Assembly (NCBI GenBank): GCA_045531955.1
Contig: JAZSFC010000027.1
Span: forward strand, 1 to 64,000
Length of the DNA: 64,000 nt
Reading direction: 5' to 3'
Source of the DNA: SIG299 sp045531955
GTDB lineage: Bacteria > Bacillota > Clostridia > Lachnospirales > Lachnospiraceae
Of this stretch, positions 24,696 through 34,666 are shown piece after piece. Each line of letters starts with the position of its first letter. Positions within the stretch are counted from its first letter, which is position 1. A program made the translations under genes and the position numbers. Below the pieces are notes generated by a model. It did no database searches, was not told where the DNA came from, and saw only the letters and a list, made by a program, of their open reading frames with translations.

Positions 24696-27152
24696 TTATT
24701 CCACTATCAGTGCAGCTGAACCATATGCTTTTATCGGTCTTCCCGCATCATCAAACTCCGTAGTATAACGAACCCGGAACGGGATACGTTTTTCCGTTAA
24801 CGGAATGACAGCTTCTAATTCTTTTACCCCGGCTTCTATCTGACGATGCCAGTCACGATACATATCATGAACCTCCGGAGGGAAAACGCCCAATTCAAAA
24901 GCACTTTCCGGATAATTGGCAAGTACATGCGGAAGTCCCAAATCTCTCATGCATCGGAAACAAGGATGCATCTCTTTCGTTGCAACATTGTACTCCCAAT
25001 AATATATATTGACCTGTTCACTGGCCATTTTGAAACGATGCTCACTTTCCATAAGTTCATAATAATGTTTCATTTCATTGGTCACATTATGAACGCGGGC
25101 ATAGAATAAATAACTACCCTCACTCTTACCGATTACCTGTACACTGCTTCGGATACAAATATGATCTTCGCCACAGCATTTGGAAAAAACAGTACGCCAG
25201 GTGTCACATTCCTGCTCCTCCATCGATTCTATTGCTCGTTCCAACATACTGATATATATCTTCTTATTTTCATCATCAAAAGTAGCCAATAAATCTCTTT
25301 CGATAATATCTTTTTCTGTCAGATTCATGCCCATTTCCTTCAGATACTTTTTGTTTACTCTAAGCACTTCCAACTTATTATTATGATAATCAAAAATTGC
25401 AGCTCCGCCGACGTAATTGCTGAAAATTAATGTTTCCTGAGACCTTGGATCCCAAAATTCGGAAGAATTTAAATTTTCAACCAAGTGCATCTGTGGGTCT
25501 AAATTGCTTACCGTACTTCCTGTCAGAATCTGTACATACTGCTCCTCCGGCAATGGTCTGGAATATAAATATCCCTGAATGTAATTACAACCGATGCTGC
25601 GCAGGAAATCCGCCTGCTTTAAAGTTTCTACACCTTCTGCAATAACAGGAACCTTTAACCACTTTGCCATACGTACAACCGCACTCAAAATAGTGCCGCC
25701 GCGGGTGTTATTTGTTTCTTCAGATAAGAATAACATATCCAGCTTGATAATATCCATTTCGATGTCCTTCAGAACATTTAAAGAAGAATATCCGCTTCCG
25801 AAGTCATCCATCTCCACTATATATCCATAACTGTGCAGGCGCTTAATCATTTCATTTACCTGCTCATTTCCGCCCATAATTGCAGATTCCGTAATTTCCA
25901 CCCGGAGATAATTTGCCGGGACATCATATTTCTTACGGATTTCTTCTAATTTTTCTGCAAAATCTGTCAAGAAAATATCGTGACGGCAAAAGTTTGTAGA
26001 AACCGGAATGATTGGTAATCCCTGCGCTTTACAGCGATGCAGGAAATCACACGCCTGCTCAAATACATAAAAGTCTAATTTAGATATATAACCGTTCTTT
26101 TCAAAAATCGGGATGAAAATTCCCGGTGAAATAAGGCCTCTGTCCGGATGCTTCCATCGTACCAGAGCTTCTGCACCGATAATACTGCCGTCTGCATGGT
26201 TATATTGCGGCTGATAATATAATACAAACTGCTTATCTTCCAATGCAACGCCGGCAATACCTAAAATATCCTGCTCGGTAAGCATAGCTGCACGTAATGA
26301 TTCCTGATAGTAGCTTACCTTAACCGTATAACTTCCCTTAATAGTGGACTGCGCAAGCAAAGCACGATCAATCATCATACCTGCCGGCAGCACACTGTCA
26401 CAAGTAACATAAATACCCATATTACACATTATTTCAAAAGGTAAATCATAGTCAGCAATACGGTCTATCAATGTATCTACCAGAATACCCAATTCTTTAC
26501 CCGATGTTTTGGTAAAGAAAATAAAACGGTCAGCATTAGAGCGACAAATAATATCTTCCGGATGTAAGGTTTTCTCCAACGTTGCTGCAATATGCTTTAA
26601 CAGGCGGTCACCTTCCACATTACCGAAAAGATCGTTTACCGCCTTAAATCGGAGCACATCAAAGCAAACCAGCGCATATTCGCCGGCTAAAATGCCTTTT
26701 TCATCTTTACGGAGTACATCCTCTACATCATCACAAAATCTGTTGTGCTGCAGAAGACCGGTTAACATATCTCGGCCGCCCCGCTCTATTTCTGCCAGTT
26801 CTTCCTGAATGTCCGTGAAAGTAAGCGTAATCGGACCGCCCGGCACCGGAATGGCATAGCCATGGCAATACCATCGCCGCATTCCGTCTGCACCTTTTAG
26901 GTATACCTCTCCAAAGAATACCTCCTGGCCTTTGGAGGATGCAATTTCGTTAAACTTTTCTTCCATCTTCCGTATCGGAAGTTCTGCTGCCACTCCGTCT
27001 TCACGGAAAATCTCCCATAACATTCTGTCGTCATAGGTTCCCCATAAAAATTTTCCCGTTTTAGGAGGATAATTAAATTTTCCTGTTGCCCGGTCATACG
27101 TAATCAAAAGATTGTTCTCATATGCGCGGGCTATTCGTCTACTGGTACCCAT
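24696..27152 (-). CDS. PAS-GGDEF-EAL-PAS cyclic di-GMP phosphodiesterase
   Basis: About 818 residues, cytoplasmic. An N-terminal PAS-like region (to about 125) is followed by a degenerate GGDEF domain (the signature reads SNADRF instead of GGDEF, so no cyclase activity), then an intact EAL domain (about 300-545: EALVRWKH, EITESA, DDFGSGYSSL, IAEGVET), expected to cleave cyclic di-GMP, and two C-terminal PAS-like segments (about 560-818). PAS domains after the EAL are uncommon. The ATG at 27152 is preferred because GGGAGAG precedes it; an ATG at 27173 lacks a ribosome site. Confidence 0.85.
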   Translation of the reverse strand: MGTSRRIARAYENNLLITYDRATGKFNYPPKTGKFLWGTYDDRMLWEIFREDGVAAELPIRKMEEKFNEIASSKGQEVFFGEVYLKGADGMRRWYCHGYAIPVPGGPITLTFTDIQEELAEIERGGRDMLTGLLQHNRFCDDVEDVLRKDEKGILAGEYALVCFDVLRFKAVNDLFGNVEGDRLLKHIAATLEKTLHPEDIICRSNADRFIFFTKTSGKELGILVDTLIDRIADYDLPFEIMCNMGIYVTCDSVLPAGMMIDRALLAQSTIKGSYTVKVSYYQESLRAAMLTEQDILGIAGVALEDKQFVLYYQPQYNHADGSIIGAEALVRWKHPDRGLISPGIFIPIFEKNGYISKLDFYVFEQACDFLHRCKAQGLPIIPVSTNFCRHDIFLTDFAEKLEEIRKKYDVPANYLRVEITESAIMGGNEQVNEMIKRLHSYGYIVEMDDFGSGYSSLNVLKDIEMDIIKLDMLFLSEETNNTRGGTILSAVVRMAKWLKVPVIAEGVETLKQADFLRSIGCNYIQGYLYSRPLPEEQYVQILTGSTVSNLDPQMHLVENLNSSEFWDPRSQETLIFSNYVGGAAIFDYHNNKLEVLRVNKKYLKEMGMNLTEKDIIERDLLATFDDENKKIYISMLERAIESMEEQECDTWRTVFSKCCGEDHICIRSSVQVIGKSEGSYLFYARVHNVTNEMKHYYELMESEHRFKMASEQVNIYYWEYNVATKEMHPCFRCMRDLGLPHVLANYPESAFELGVFPPEVHDMYRDWHRQIEAGVKELEAVIPLTEKRIPFRVRYTTEFDDAGRPIKAYGSAALIVE

Positions 27153-27298
27153 ACATGCTCTCCCAACACTCATAAAAGTGCATCGTTCATCCTTATACTA
27201 CCAATTATGCCAAACTTGCATTGCTTTTTCAATAATTTTACAGTGAAAACTCATTTTTTTACAGAATTTTTACTTTTTTGTGAACTTTTTGATTTAAT

Positions 27299-28519
27299 TT
27301 ACTGTAATCCTATCTCCCGAACTACCCCATCCGAATCAATTTCCACATTAACGGAGATGTCCTCTAAGTGCTGATACAGTTTTTCTATTTCTTCCTGCCC
27401 GGTCAAAATAGTTGTTGTATTATTCTGTTGAACCGCTGGTATTACAGTTACTTCAATCTGCGGGTTCTCCCTTTCACCTACAATATGAAGTTCCAACAGC
27501 ATAGTTTGTAATGTTCTTTTATTGAACCAGAAGTTACCAAGACTATAGATAACAGGCTTTCCATTATAAAACTCCATTCCTTGCAAACAATGAGAATGGG
27601 AGCCGATGATTACATCTGCACCGGCATCCAGATAAAGCTTTCCTGTGGTCAATTGAACTTCTTCCAACACCGTACTGTATTCCGTGCCCCAATGAACACA
27701 TGCCAGAACAATATCTGCATTTGCATCCGCTTCCTTTATGGTTTCCAAAAACAATGCGGTATCGTAGCAACGTAAAATACCGGGTTCTGTTTCTGTAGCC
27801 TGTGGTGTCATTACATTTTTTTCCGCCCGTGATGCAGCTACAAAAGCAATTGTAATACCATCTGCCTCCACATAATACGGCGACATTGCCTCTTCCAGGT
27901 TTCTCCCTGCACCAAAGTAACCGATTCCTGCTGTTTCCAGTGTGTCAAAGGTATCCAGAATAGCCTCTTTTCCATAGTCAAACACGTGATTGTTAGCCAA
28001 CAAAGCCAAGTCCACTCCCATTTCTTTAAGAAGTGATACTCGCTCCGGTTTAGCTCGGAACGTATACATTTTTCCTTTCATTGGCTCTCCCCGGTCAGAA
28101 AAAGTAAATTCATTATTGACGCACATAATATCTGCACGCTTCATAGTTTCTAACAGTTCCGGCGAAATGCATCTGTCCAAATTCTGTCCGGCATCCTTCC
28201 ACTGCCGGATTGTTACCGCATCCTCCGCCAAGGAGATATCTCCTGCAAAACATATAGTAATATCCAACGGGTCCGGTGTTGGTGTAGATGAAATCGTTGG
28301 TGTTGATGTGTTTGTCACTGTAGGTACCGGTGTTGCCGTTGGTGACGGTGTTGCCGTCGGTATCGGCGTATATTTTCGGCTGGGTACATCCGTCACAAGC
28401 GGCGGTGTACATTCATAAGAACGGTATACCATCGTCGGTGATGGTGTAACTTCGTTTTGTACGCTGTTTCCGCATCCCGCCGTCAGGCAAAGAATGCAGA
28501 GCACATAGAAAAGAATCAT
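27299..28519 (-). CDS. CapA/PgsA family lipoprotein
   Basis: A 406-residue protein with lipobox LTAGC, a Thr/Pro-rich linker (about 50-85) and a CapA-type metallophosphatase-like domain (ITICFAGDISLAEDA, CVNNEFTF, LLANNHVFDYG, VHWGTEYS, GSHSHCLQGMEFYNGKPVIYSLGNFWFN). CapA proteins support poly-gamma-glutamate or capsule export; many stand-alone copies have unknown roles. It is the last gene of a minus-strand operon with the SDR, GNAT and MATE genes, separated from the SDR stop by one base, so translation is coupled. Confidence 0.88.
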   Translation of the reverse strand: MILFYVLCILCLTAGCGNSVQNEVTPSPTMVYRSYECTPPLVTDVPSRKYTPIPTATPSPTATPVPTVTNTSTPTISSTPTPDPLDITICFAGDISLAEDAVTIRQWKDAGQNLDRCISPELLETMKRADIMCVNNEFTFSDRGEPMKGKMYTFRAKPERVSLLKEMGVDLALLANNHVFDYGKEAILDTFDTLETAGIGYFGAGRNLEEAMSPYYVEADGITIAFVAASRAEKNVMTPQATETEPGILRCYDTALFLETIKEADANADIVLACVHWGTEYSTVLEEVQLTTGKLYLDAGADVIIGSHSHCLQGMEFYNGKPVIYSLGNFWFNKRTLQTMLLELHIVGERENPQIEVTVIPAVQQNNTTTILTGQEEIEKLYQHLEDISVNVEIDSDGVVREIGLQ

Positions 28520-28520
28520 T

Positions 28521-29285
28521 TTATTTCCCTAACTTCTTTCTCTGCTGTCCGGAGGTAATCTTAACCGCCAGACTTCTTGGGGCTACCTTACTTGCCAGCG
28601 TCGAAGCCTTCATCAGTAACGTAGGTACAATCACTACCTGACGTTTAATCATATGCTTCAAAGCATATTCCACGCAGTATTCCGGAGTAATTCCCTTTAA
28701 CGTAAATTCCACATTTGCCACATCATAAAATTCTGTATCCACCGGTCCCGGACAAAGAGCACCTACATATACCCGGCTGTCCATTTCCTTTAACTCCTGT
28801 GCAATTGCCTGGGTTAAGCTGGACACATATGCCTTGGTTGCATAATAGGTTGCCATATAAGGACCTGCCGGAAGCAGACCCGCAGAGGAAGCTACGTTTA
28901 AAATATATCCGTGATTTTCCTTCTGCATCTTCTGCAACATTTTTTTACACAGAGTATGCATGGCCTTCACATTTACATCAATCATATCCAGTTCCATGTC
29001 AAGATCGCTTTCCAGGAAAGAATTGCAATCGCCAAAACCTGCATTGTTAATGAAAATGTCCACTTTGTAATCTTTTATTATATCAAAGAAGCGTAGACAT
29101 TCCTCTGTTTTTGATAAGTCTGCCGGAACAATCACGCACTCTACCGGAAGGCTTTCTGCTAAGGCTTTCAGTCTTTCTTCTCTTCTCGCGGTCAGAATCA
29201 ATTTATACCCCTTGTCAGCCAACTGCTTTGCAAATTCTGTACCAAGGCCGGCACTTGCTCCGGTAATTACCGCATAATTTTTCAT
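28521..29285 (-). CDS. Short-chain dehydrogenase/reductase
   Basis: A 254-residue classical SDR. The NADP-binding motif GASAGLGTEFA, an Arg pair for NADPH (TARREER), the NNAG motif, catalytic Ser in NVASSAGL, and YATKAY (the Y-x3-K pair) are all present. The C-terminal part resembles the DltE/YdfG group acting on hydrophobic substrates. The ATG at 29285 follows GGAGGAAGGAGC. The substrate is unknown. Confidence 0.87.
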   Translation of the reverse strand: MKNYAVITGASAGLGTEFAKQLADKGYKLILTARREERLKALAESLPVECVIVPADLSKTEECLRFFDIIKDYKVDIFINNAGFGDCNSFLESDLDMELDMIDVNVKAMHTLCKKMLQKMQKENHGYILNVASSAGLLPAGPYMATYYATKAYVSSLTQAIAQELKEMDSRVYVGALCPGPVDTEFYDVANVEFTLKGITPEYCVEYALKHMIKRQVVIVPTLLMKASTLASKVAPRSLAVKITSGQQRKKLGK

Positions 29286-29326
29286 CGTATGCTCCTTCCT
29301 CCGGCAATACGCCGGACAAATCCAAA

Positions 29327-29875
29327 TCATTCTAAGGTTATCCAATATTTTTCCAACCACACATCTTCGATGTGTTCGTATACTTTTTCCTCGAAAACAC
29401 CACCGCAGGAAAGAATTGTTCTGCGGCTTGCTTCATTGTCCACCAGACAGGATATCAGAACACGCTTCAATCCCAGAGTTTCCTTGCAATAGATAAGTGC
29501 CAGCTTCAGCATTTTTTTCGCATAGCCTTTTCTTCGCTCCGTCGGTCGCACGGAATAACCGATATGTCCCGCAAATTTCCGTAAGTACTCATTTAATTCA
29601 TGACGCACCTGCAACATTCCGTAGATGCGTCCGGTATCGGTATCCGTGAGAACAAACTGGGTAGCAGGGACTTTGTTCTCCGGTACTGTCTTAGGATTTT
29701 CTTTCAGGGCATTCTGCTTTAACCACTCCAGCGGGTCTTCTACACGGCGAAGGACCCCCGTACCATCCATGGAACTTCCCGCCAAAATCATTTCTTCCCG
29801 AAAAGAACGTATTTCCTCCGCGAAGGACACATCCGGCTTCACCAGTATAACATTTTCTTTTCCCCATGCTACCAT
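29327..29875 (-). CDS. GNAT family N-acetyltransferase
   Basis: A 182-residue GNAT enzyme. Acetyl-CoA is bound by the IGYSVRPTERRKGYAKKML segment (motif A, R/Q-x2-G-x-A-like). The N-terminal part (SFREEMILAGSSMDGTG) is typical of a subgroup found in Firmicutes. Its substrate is unknown. It sits 12 bp downstream of the MATE gene in the same operon. Confidence 0.85.
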   Translation of the reverse strand: MVAWGKENVILVKPDVSFAEEIRSFREEMILAGSSMDGTGVLRRVEDPLEWLKQNALKENPKTVPENKVPATQFVLTDTDTGRIYGMLQVRHELNEYLRKFAGHIGYSVRPTERRKGYAKKMLKLALIYCKETLGLKRVLISCLVDNEASRRTILSCGGVFEEKVYEHIEDVWLEKYWITLE

Positions 29876-29887
29876 ACTGCTTCCTCA

Positions 29888-31288
29888 TTATCTTTCTGTG
29901 ATCGGATCACCAAACGCAATCTTCTTCCATTTACCCTTCAGGTAGAATACCAAAGTTACCAATGCACCCAATAACCAGGAGCACAAAAGGGAAACAAATA
30001 CAAATTTCTTATCACCCATCGGAAGCTCCGGTGTTTTACTCAAATGAACTAACAAATATGCCAAAGGTACTCTCACACCAACCGTTGTGAACAGGGAAAT
30101 CCACATCGGAGTCAAAGTATCTCCTGCGCCGCGCATTACACCGGACAAGCTTTGGGTTACTGCCATGGCAATATAGCCTGCTGCAATAATACCCATCATG
30201 TTACGGCTTAATTCAACCAATTCTTTGGTATCTGTGAAAATACCCATTAACTGCTTACCAAACAACAGAATCAAACCGGTCATTACGGTGGAAGTCAATA
30301 CCGCTACTAAGGTACCTTGTTTTGCACCTTGGATAACACGGTCTTTCTTACCGGCCCCCACATTTTGACCTGTATAGGTAGTCATTGCCGTACCAAAGGA
30401 GAAATTCGGCAGCATGGCAAAACCGTCCACGCGCATTACAATTACATTGGCCGCAATAAACATTTCACCAAAGCTGTTGGTTAAGGACTGTACCGTAATC
30501 ATAGCCAGGGACATAATCGCCTGAGTCAGACCGGAAGGCAATCCGAGTTTAATTACGCTCATAGAAAATTTCTTGTTCAATTTCATGTACTTGATGCCCA
30601 TATCAAAATGTTCCATCATCTTTGTCAAACGGCGATAGCAGAGAATAGCAGAAATTGCCTGGGCAATAATGGTAGCCCATGCCACACCGGCAACTCCCAT
30701 GTTTAACTGTGCTACAAACAACAAGTCAAGTACAATATTAATCACTGTTGCTACCAGAAGATAAACCAACGAAGAAAAAGCATCGCCAAGACCCCTGAGG
30801 ATACCGCCTAAGATATTATAGTACGCGCTACCGATACATCCTACCAGTAAAATAAGCAGATAGCCGTGACACCAATCCAAAATACTCTCCGGTGTTTTTA
30901 ACATTACAAGCAGCGGGCGGGTTACAAATACCGCTAATACCATAATAATAGCGGATGCAATACCTGTCAGAGTAATACAGTTACCAATCGTATAAGAAAG
31001 ATTTTCCCTCTGCTTCGCTCCGAAATACTGGGCTACCAAAATTCCGGCGCCCATACTGATACCGACAAACAACACCAGCAATAAGTTCAAAATCGGTGCA
31101 GAGCTTCCGACTGCAGATAACGCATTATCGCCTACATACTTACCAACTACAATGCTATCCACCGTACTGTATAACTGCTGTGCGATGTTACCGATTAACA
31201 TCGGCAGGGTAAACATAACAATCTGCTTCCAAGGAACTCCTACGGTCATATCCGTAGCCTTAAATAAACTCTTAATTCGTTCTAACAT
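29888..31288 (-). CDS. MATE family efflux transporter
   Basis: A 466-residue protein with about twelve membrane helices and the MATE pattern in two halves (MFTLPMLIGNIAQQLYSTVDSIVVG near the start; LPSGLTQAIMSLAMITVQSL at the start of the second half). It should expel drugs or metabolites using a Na+ or H+ gradient. It precedes the GNAT gene and follows the helicase by 45 bp on the same strand. Confidence 0.9.
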   Translation of the reverse strand: MLERIKSLFKATDMTVGVPWKQIVMFTLPMLIGNIAQQLYSTVDSIVVGKYVGDNALSAVGSSAPILNLLLVLFVGISMGAGILVAQYFGAKQRENLSYTIGNCITLTGIASAIIMVLAVFVTRPLLVMLKTPESILDWCHGYLLILLVGCIGSAYYNILGGILRGLGDAFSSLVYLLVATVINIVLDLLFVAQLNMGVAGVAWATIIAQAISAILCYRRLTKMMEHFDMGIKYMKLNKKFSMSVIKLGLPSGLTQAIMSLAMITVQSLTNSFGEMFIAANVIVMRVDGFAMLPNFSFGTAMTTYTGQNVGAGKKDRVIQGAKQGTLVAVLTSTVMTGLILLFGKQLMGIFTDTKELVELSRNMMGIIAAGYIAMAVTQSLSGVMRGAGDTLTPMWISLFTTVGVRVPLAYLLVHLSKTPELPMGDKKFVFVSLLCSWLLGALVTLVFYLKGKWKKIAFGDPITER

Positions 31289-31333
31289 TTTCTTCTCTCC
31301 TGTTACACAAGTTTCTTTCGTCGTATTATTCTG

Positions 31334-32914
31334 TTATTTTTTATTTGCCGGTTCCACATTAATACTCTTGCCTTTTATCTTGGCATTCTTCATTACCTGG
31401 ATTACTTCTGCGGCATATTCTCTCGGAACCTCAACAAAGGTATATTTATCATACATGTCAATGCTACCGATTAACTTACCCGGCATACCGGTTTCTCCGG
31501 CAATGGCGCCAAGGATGTCCCCCGGACGGACCTTCTGCTTTTTACCAAGATTAATAAACAGACGAACCATTCCGGCTTCCGCACCGGTGTCACCGAATTC
31601 CATGCCTTTTTCCTGCTCGAGACTTGCATCAGAATCACCCATCTGCATCTTTAAAAACGCTGCTGCAACCTCCAGGGAAGAAATATCATATTCATTTACT
31701 TTGTCCTCAATAATCCGGAGCATATCTTCCAAATCATTATTCTCAATCACTTCAAATACACGGTCCATGATTTTTTCCGCTTTAATGGCGCTGACATCAT
31801 TCAAAGACGGAATCGGCTGCAAGTGCACCTTCGTCTTACAAAACCGCATAATATCCTTCAACTTATAAATTTCGCGGCCTACCACAAAACTAAAAGCTCT
31901 TCCGGTTCTTCCGGCACGACCGGTTCTTCCGATACGGTGCACATAATATTCATCATCCTGCGGAATATCGTAGTTAAATACCGCTTCCACGTCATCTACA
32001 TCAATACCCCTGGCTGCCACATCCGTTGCTACCAGAATATCGGTTTTTCCGCTTCGGAAGGTCTCCATTACACGGTCACGCTGTACCTGCTTTAAATCCC
32101 CGTGCAGGGCTTCCGCAAAATATCCCCGGAGCTGAAGAGCGGAAACCAGTTCATCCACCTGCTTTTTGGTATTGCAGAACACCAGGGAAAGCTTCGGATC
32201 ATACATATCAAGAAGCCGGCAAAGCACCTCAAGCTTAGTGTTCGGTCTTACTTCATAATAATATTGTTCAATTTTCGGTACCGTCAGTTCTTTCTTTACT
32301 ACCTTGACCAGCGCCGCATCCTTTTGGTAGTTCGCCACAATTTCCATAATCGGCTTTGGCATGGTAGCAGAAAACAATAAGGTTTGTCTTTCTTCCGGTA
32401 AGTCTTGTAAAATGGTTTCAATATCCTCGCGGAATCCCATGTTTAGCATTTCGTCCGCTTCATCTAAAGTAATCATTTTTACCTGATCCATTTTTAACGT
32501 GTGGCGGCGCATATGGTCCATCACACGGCCCGGAGTACCGATTACAATCTGTACTCCGCCTTTTAAAGAACGAATCTGTTTATTGATATCCTGCCCGCCG
32601 TAAATCGGGAGTACTTTAATTCCATGTAAAAACTTAGCTAACTTTCTGATTTCTTCCGCCACCTGAATGGCAAGTTCTCTGGTCGGGCAAAGAATCAGTG
32701 CCTGCAGCGCCCTGCTCTTTGGGTTTATCATTTGCAGCATCGGAATTCCGAAAGCCGCAGTTTTTCCCGTTCCGGTCTGGGCCTGACCGATAATGTCCCT
32801 GCCCGTCATAACTACCGGAATGGCCTCTGCCTGAATCGGTGTCATTTCTTCGAAGCCCATTTCCTGCACCGCACGCAAAATTGGTGCCTGTAATTCCATT
32901 TCATCAAATCTCAT
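31334..32914 (-). CDS. DEAD-box RNA helicase with DbpA-type RNA-binding domain
   Basis: A 526-residue ATP-dependent RNA helicase. RecA domain 1 carries AQTGTGKT, PTRELA, LDEADEML and SAT; domain 2 carries VATDVAARGIDV and HRIGRTGRAGRTG. The C-terminal 75 residues (VRLFINLGKKQKVRPGDILG ... FVEVP) form a DbpA/CsdA-type RNA-binding domain. It is expected to act in ribosome assembly or cold adaptation. A good promoter lies at 32959-32987. Confidence 0.93.
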   Translation of the reverse strand: MRFDEMELQAPILRAVQEMGFEEMTPIQAEAIPVVMTGRDIIGQAQTGTGKTAAFGIPMLQMINPKSRALQALILCPTRELAIQVAEEIRKLAKFLHGIKVLPIYGGQDINKQIRSLKGGVQIVIGTPGRVMDHMRRHTLKMDQVKMITLDEADEMLNMGFREDIETILQDLPEERQTLLFSATMPKPIMEIVANYQKDAALVKVVKKELTVPKIEQYYYEVRPNTKLEVLCRLLDMYDPKLSLVFCNTKKQVDELVSALQLRGYFAEALHGDLKQVQRDRVMETFRSGKTDILVATDVAARGIDVDDVEAVFNYDIPQDDEYYVHRIGRTGRAGRTGRAFSFVVGREIYKLKDIMRFCKTKVHLQPIPSLNDVSAIKAEKIMDRVFEVIENNDLEDMLRIIEDKVNEYDISSLEVAAAFLKMQMGDSDASLEQEKGMEFGDTGAEAGMVRLFINLGKKQKVRPGDILGAIAGETGMPGKLIGSIDMYDKYTFVEVPREYAAEVIQVMKNAKIKGKSINVEPANKK

Positions 32915-32958
32915 ATAATTTACTAATTCTCTCCATTTCTTTATTGCACTAACTATTT

Positions 32959-32987
32959 AGTTTAGCATGATTTGGTAGCAACGTCAA
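32959..32987 (-). promoter_or_regulatory. Promoter of the DEAD-box helicase gene
   Basis: On the minus strand TTGACG (32982-32987) and TAAACT (32959-32964) lie 17 bp apart, about 45 bp before the start codon. Confidence 0.6.
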
Positions 32988-32999
32988 GAAATCATAAAA

Positions 33000-33071
33000 T
33001 TGAACTTTTCTTGTTGTCGCTTCTATTTCAATTCAGAAATTGAACTTTTGCAAATTAACTATTGAACTTTT
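33000..33071 (+). promoter_or_regulatory. Three direct repeats TTGAACTTTT upstream of the XRE-aminotransferase gene
   Basis: The 10-mer TTGAACTTTT occurs at 33000-33009, 33040-33049 and 33062-33071, all in the same orientation. The opposite-strand form AAAGTTCAAT recurs just inside the gene at 33132-33141 and 33400-33409. The spacing (40 and 22 bp) is near whole helical turns. They are candidate operators for the HTH part of the encoded fusion. Confidence 0.65.
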
Positions 33072-33127
33072 TGTATTTCTCCTATATAATCAAAAAAGAA
33101 TCATTAACATCGGAAGGAGGCTTCAAC

Positions 33128-34654
33128 ATGGAAAGTTCAATTTTCGCAACCCGACTAAATGAATTATTGCAGCAAAAGAAAATAAAACAAGTGGAACTTG
33201 TCCGACTGGCTGAGGAAAAAGGAATCAAGCTGGGTAAAAGCCACATCAGTCAGTATGTGTCCGGAAAAACCGTTCCCCGCAAAGAAATTCTTCATTTTTT
33301 AGCCGATGTACTCAGTGTAGAACCGGACTGGCTGCTTGGCAAGGCAGATGCAGAAAAACCGGCCGGTCATATACAAAAAACAAACGAATCCGAAACAAAA
33401 AAGTTCAATTCACATAATCAGAAAGAAGGCAGCAGCATGAGAGAATTTAAAAAATCCAACAAGTTAGAAAATGTATTATATGATGTAAGAGGTCCTGTCG
33501 TAGAAGAAGCAGCAAGAATGGAACACGAAGGAACCCAGGTATTAAAATTAAACATCGGTAATCCGGCACCGTTCGGCTTCCGTACTCCGGATGAAGTTAT
33601 TTATGATATGCGCCGTCAGTTAACCGACTGCGAAGGTTATTCCGATTCCAAGGGCTTATTTGCAGCAAGAAAGGCAATCATGCAGTATGCCCAGATTAAG
33701 AACATCCCAAATGTATCCATGGATGATATCTACACCGGTAACGGTGTCAGCGAGCTCATTAACTTAAGTATGTCCGCCCTCCTGGATGACGGTGATGAAG
33801 TATTAATTCCTTCTCCGGACTATCCTCTCTGGACCGCCTGCGTAACACTTGCCGGAGGTAAGGCCGTTCACTACATTTGTGATGAACAGTCCGAATGGAA
33901 CCCGGATATCAACGACATAAAAAAGAAAGTAACCAGTCGCACCAAAGCCATTGTTATCATTAATCCGAACAATCCTACCGGTGCCCTGTATCCAAAGGAA
34001 ATATTAGAGCAGATTGTTGCCATCGCAAGAGAGCACCAGTTAATGATTTTCTCCGACGAAATTTATGACCGTCTGGTTATGGATGACTTAGAACATATCT
34101 CCATTGCTTCCCTTGCTCCGGATTTGTTCTGTGTTACCTTCAGTGGATTATCCAAATCCCACATGATTGCCGGCTTCCGTATCGGCTGGATGATTTTAAG
34201 CGGCAACAAAAATATCGCAAAGGACTACATCCAGGGATTAAACATGTTATCCAACATGCGCCTTTGCTCCAATGTTCCGGCACAGTCCATCGTACAGACT
34301 GCCCTGTGGGGTTATCAAAGTGTCAAAAACTACATTGTTCCGGGCGGACGTATTTACGAACAGCGTGAATATGTTTACAAAGCATTAAACGACATTCCGG
34401 GTATTACAGCCGTAAAGCCAAAAGCAGCCTTTTATATCTTCCCAAAGATTGATACTAAAAAGTTCAATATTACAAACGACGAAAAGTTTGCGTTGGATTT
34501 GCTTCGCGACAAGAAGCTTCTGCTTATCAACGGCCGCGGCTTTAACTGGTCCGAACCTGATCACTTCCGTGTAGTTTATCTGCCACGTGTGGAAGTATTG
34601 GAAGATGCCATGGGCAAGTTAAAGGATTTCTTAAGTTATTACCGTCAGATGTAG
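33128..34654 (+). CDS. XRE HTH - class I aminotransferase fusion
   Basis: A 508-residue protein. Residues 1-75 are an XRE helix-turn-helix (IKQVELVRLAEEKGIKLGKSHIS); a linker of about 35 residues joins a fold-type I aminotransferase of AlaA type (about 105-508) with the PLP lysine in FSGLSKSHMIAGFRIGW, the PNNPTG motif INPNNPTGALYP and the C-terminal Arg in FRVVYLP. The layout recalls MocR/GabR regulators but uses an XRE domain. It may be an alanine-forming transaminase that also represses its own gene, or a PLP-sensing regulator. The ATG at 33128 follows GGAAGGAGG. The CE4 gene follows after 12 bp. Confidence 0.87.
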   Translation: MESSIFATRLNELLQQKKIKQVELVRLAEEKGIKLGKSHISQYVSGKTVPRKEILHFLADVLSVEPDWLLGKADAEKPAGHIQKTNESETKKFNSHNQKEGSSMREFKKSNKLENVLYDVRGPVVEEAARMEHEGTQVLKLNIGNPAPFGFRTPDEVIYDMRRQLTDCEGYSDSKGLFAARKAIMQYAQIKNIPNVSMDDIYTGNGVSELINLSMSALLDDGDEVLIPSPDYPLWTACVTLAGGKAVHYICDEQSEWNPDINDIKKKVTSRTKAIVIINPNNPTGALYPKEILEQIVAIAREHQLMIFSDEIYDRLVMDDLEHISIASLAPDLFCVTFSGLSKSHMIAGFRIGWMILSGNKNIAKDYIQGLNMLSNMRLCSNVPAQSIVQTALWGYQSVKNYIVPGGRIYEQREYVYKALNDIPGITAVKPKAAFYIFPKIDTKKFNITNDEKFALDLLRDKKLLLINGRGFNWSEPDHFRVVYLPRVEVLEDAMGKLKDFLSYYRQM

Positions 34655-34666
34655 AAGGAGGAAATT

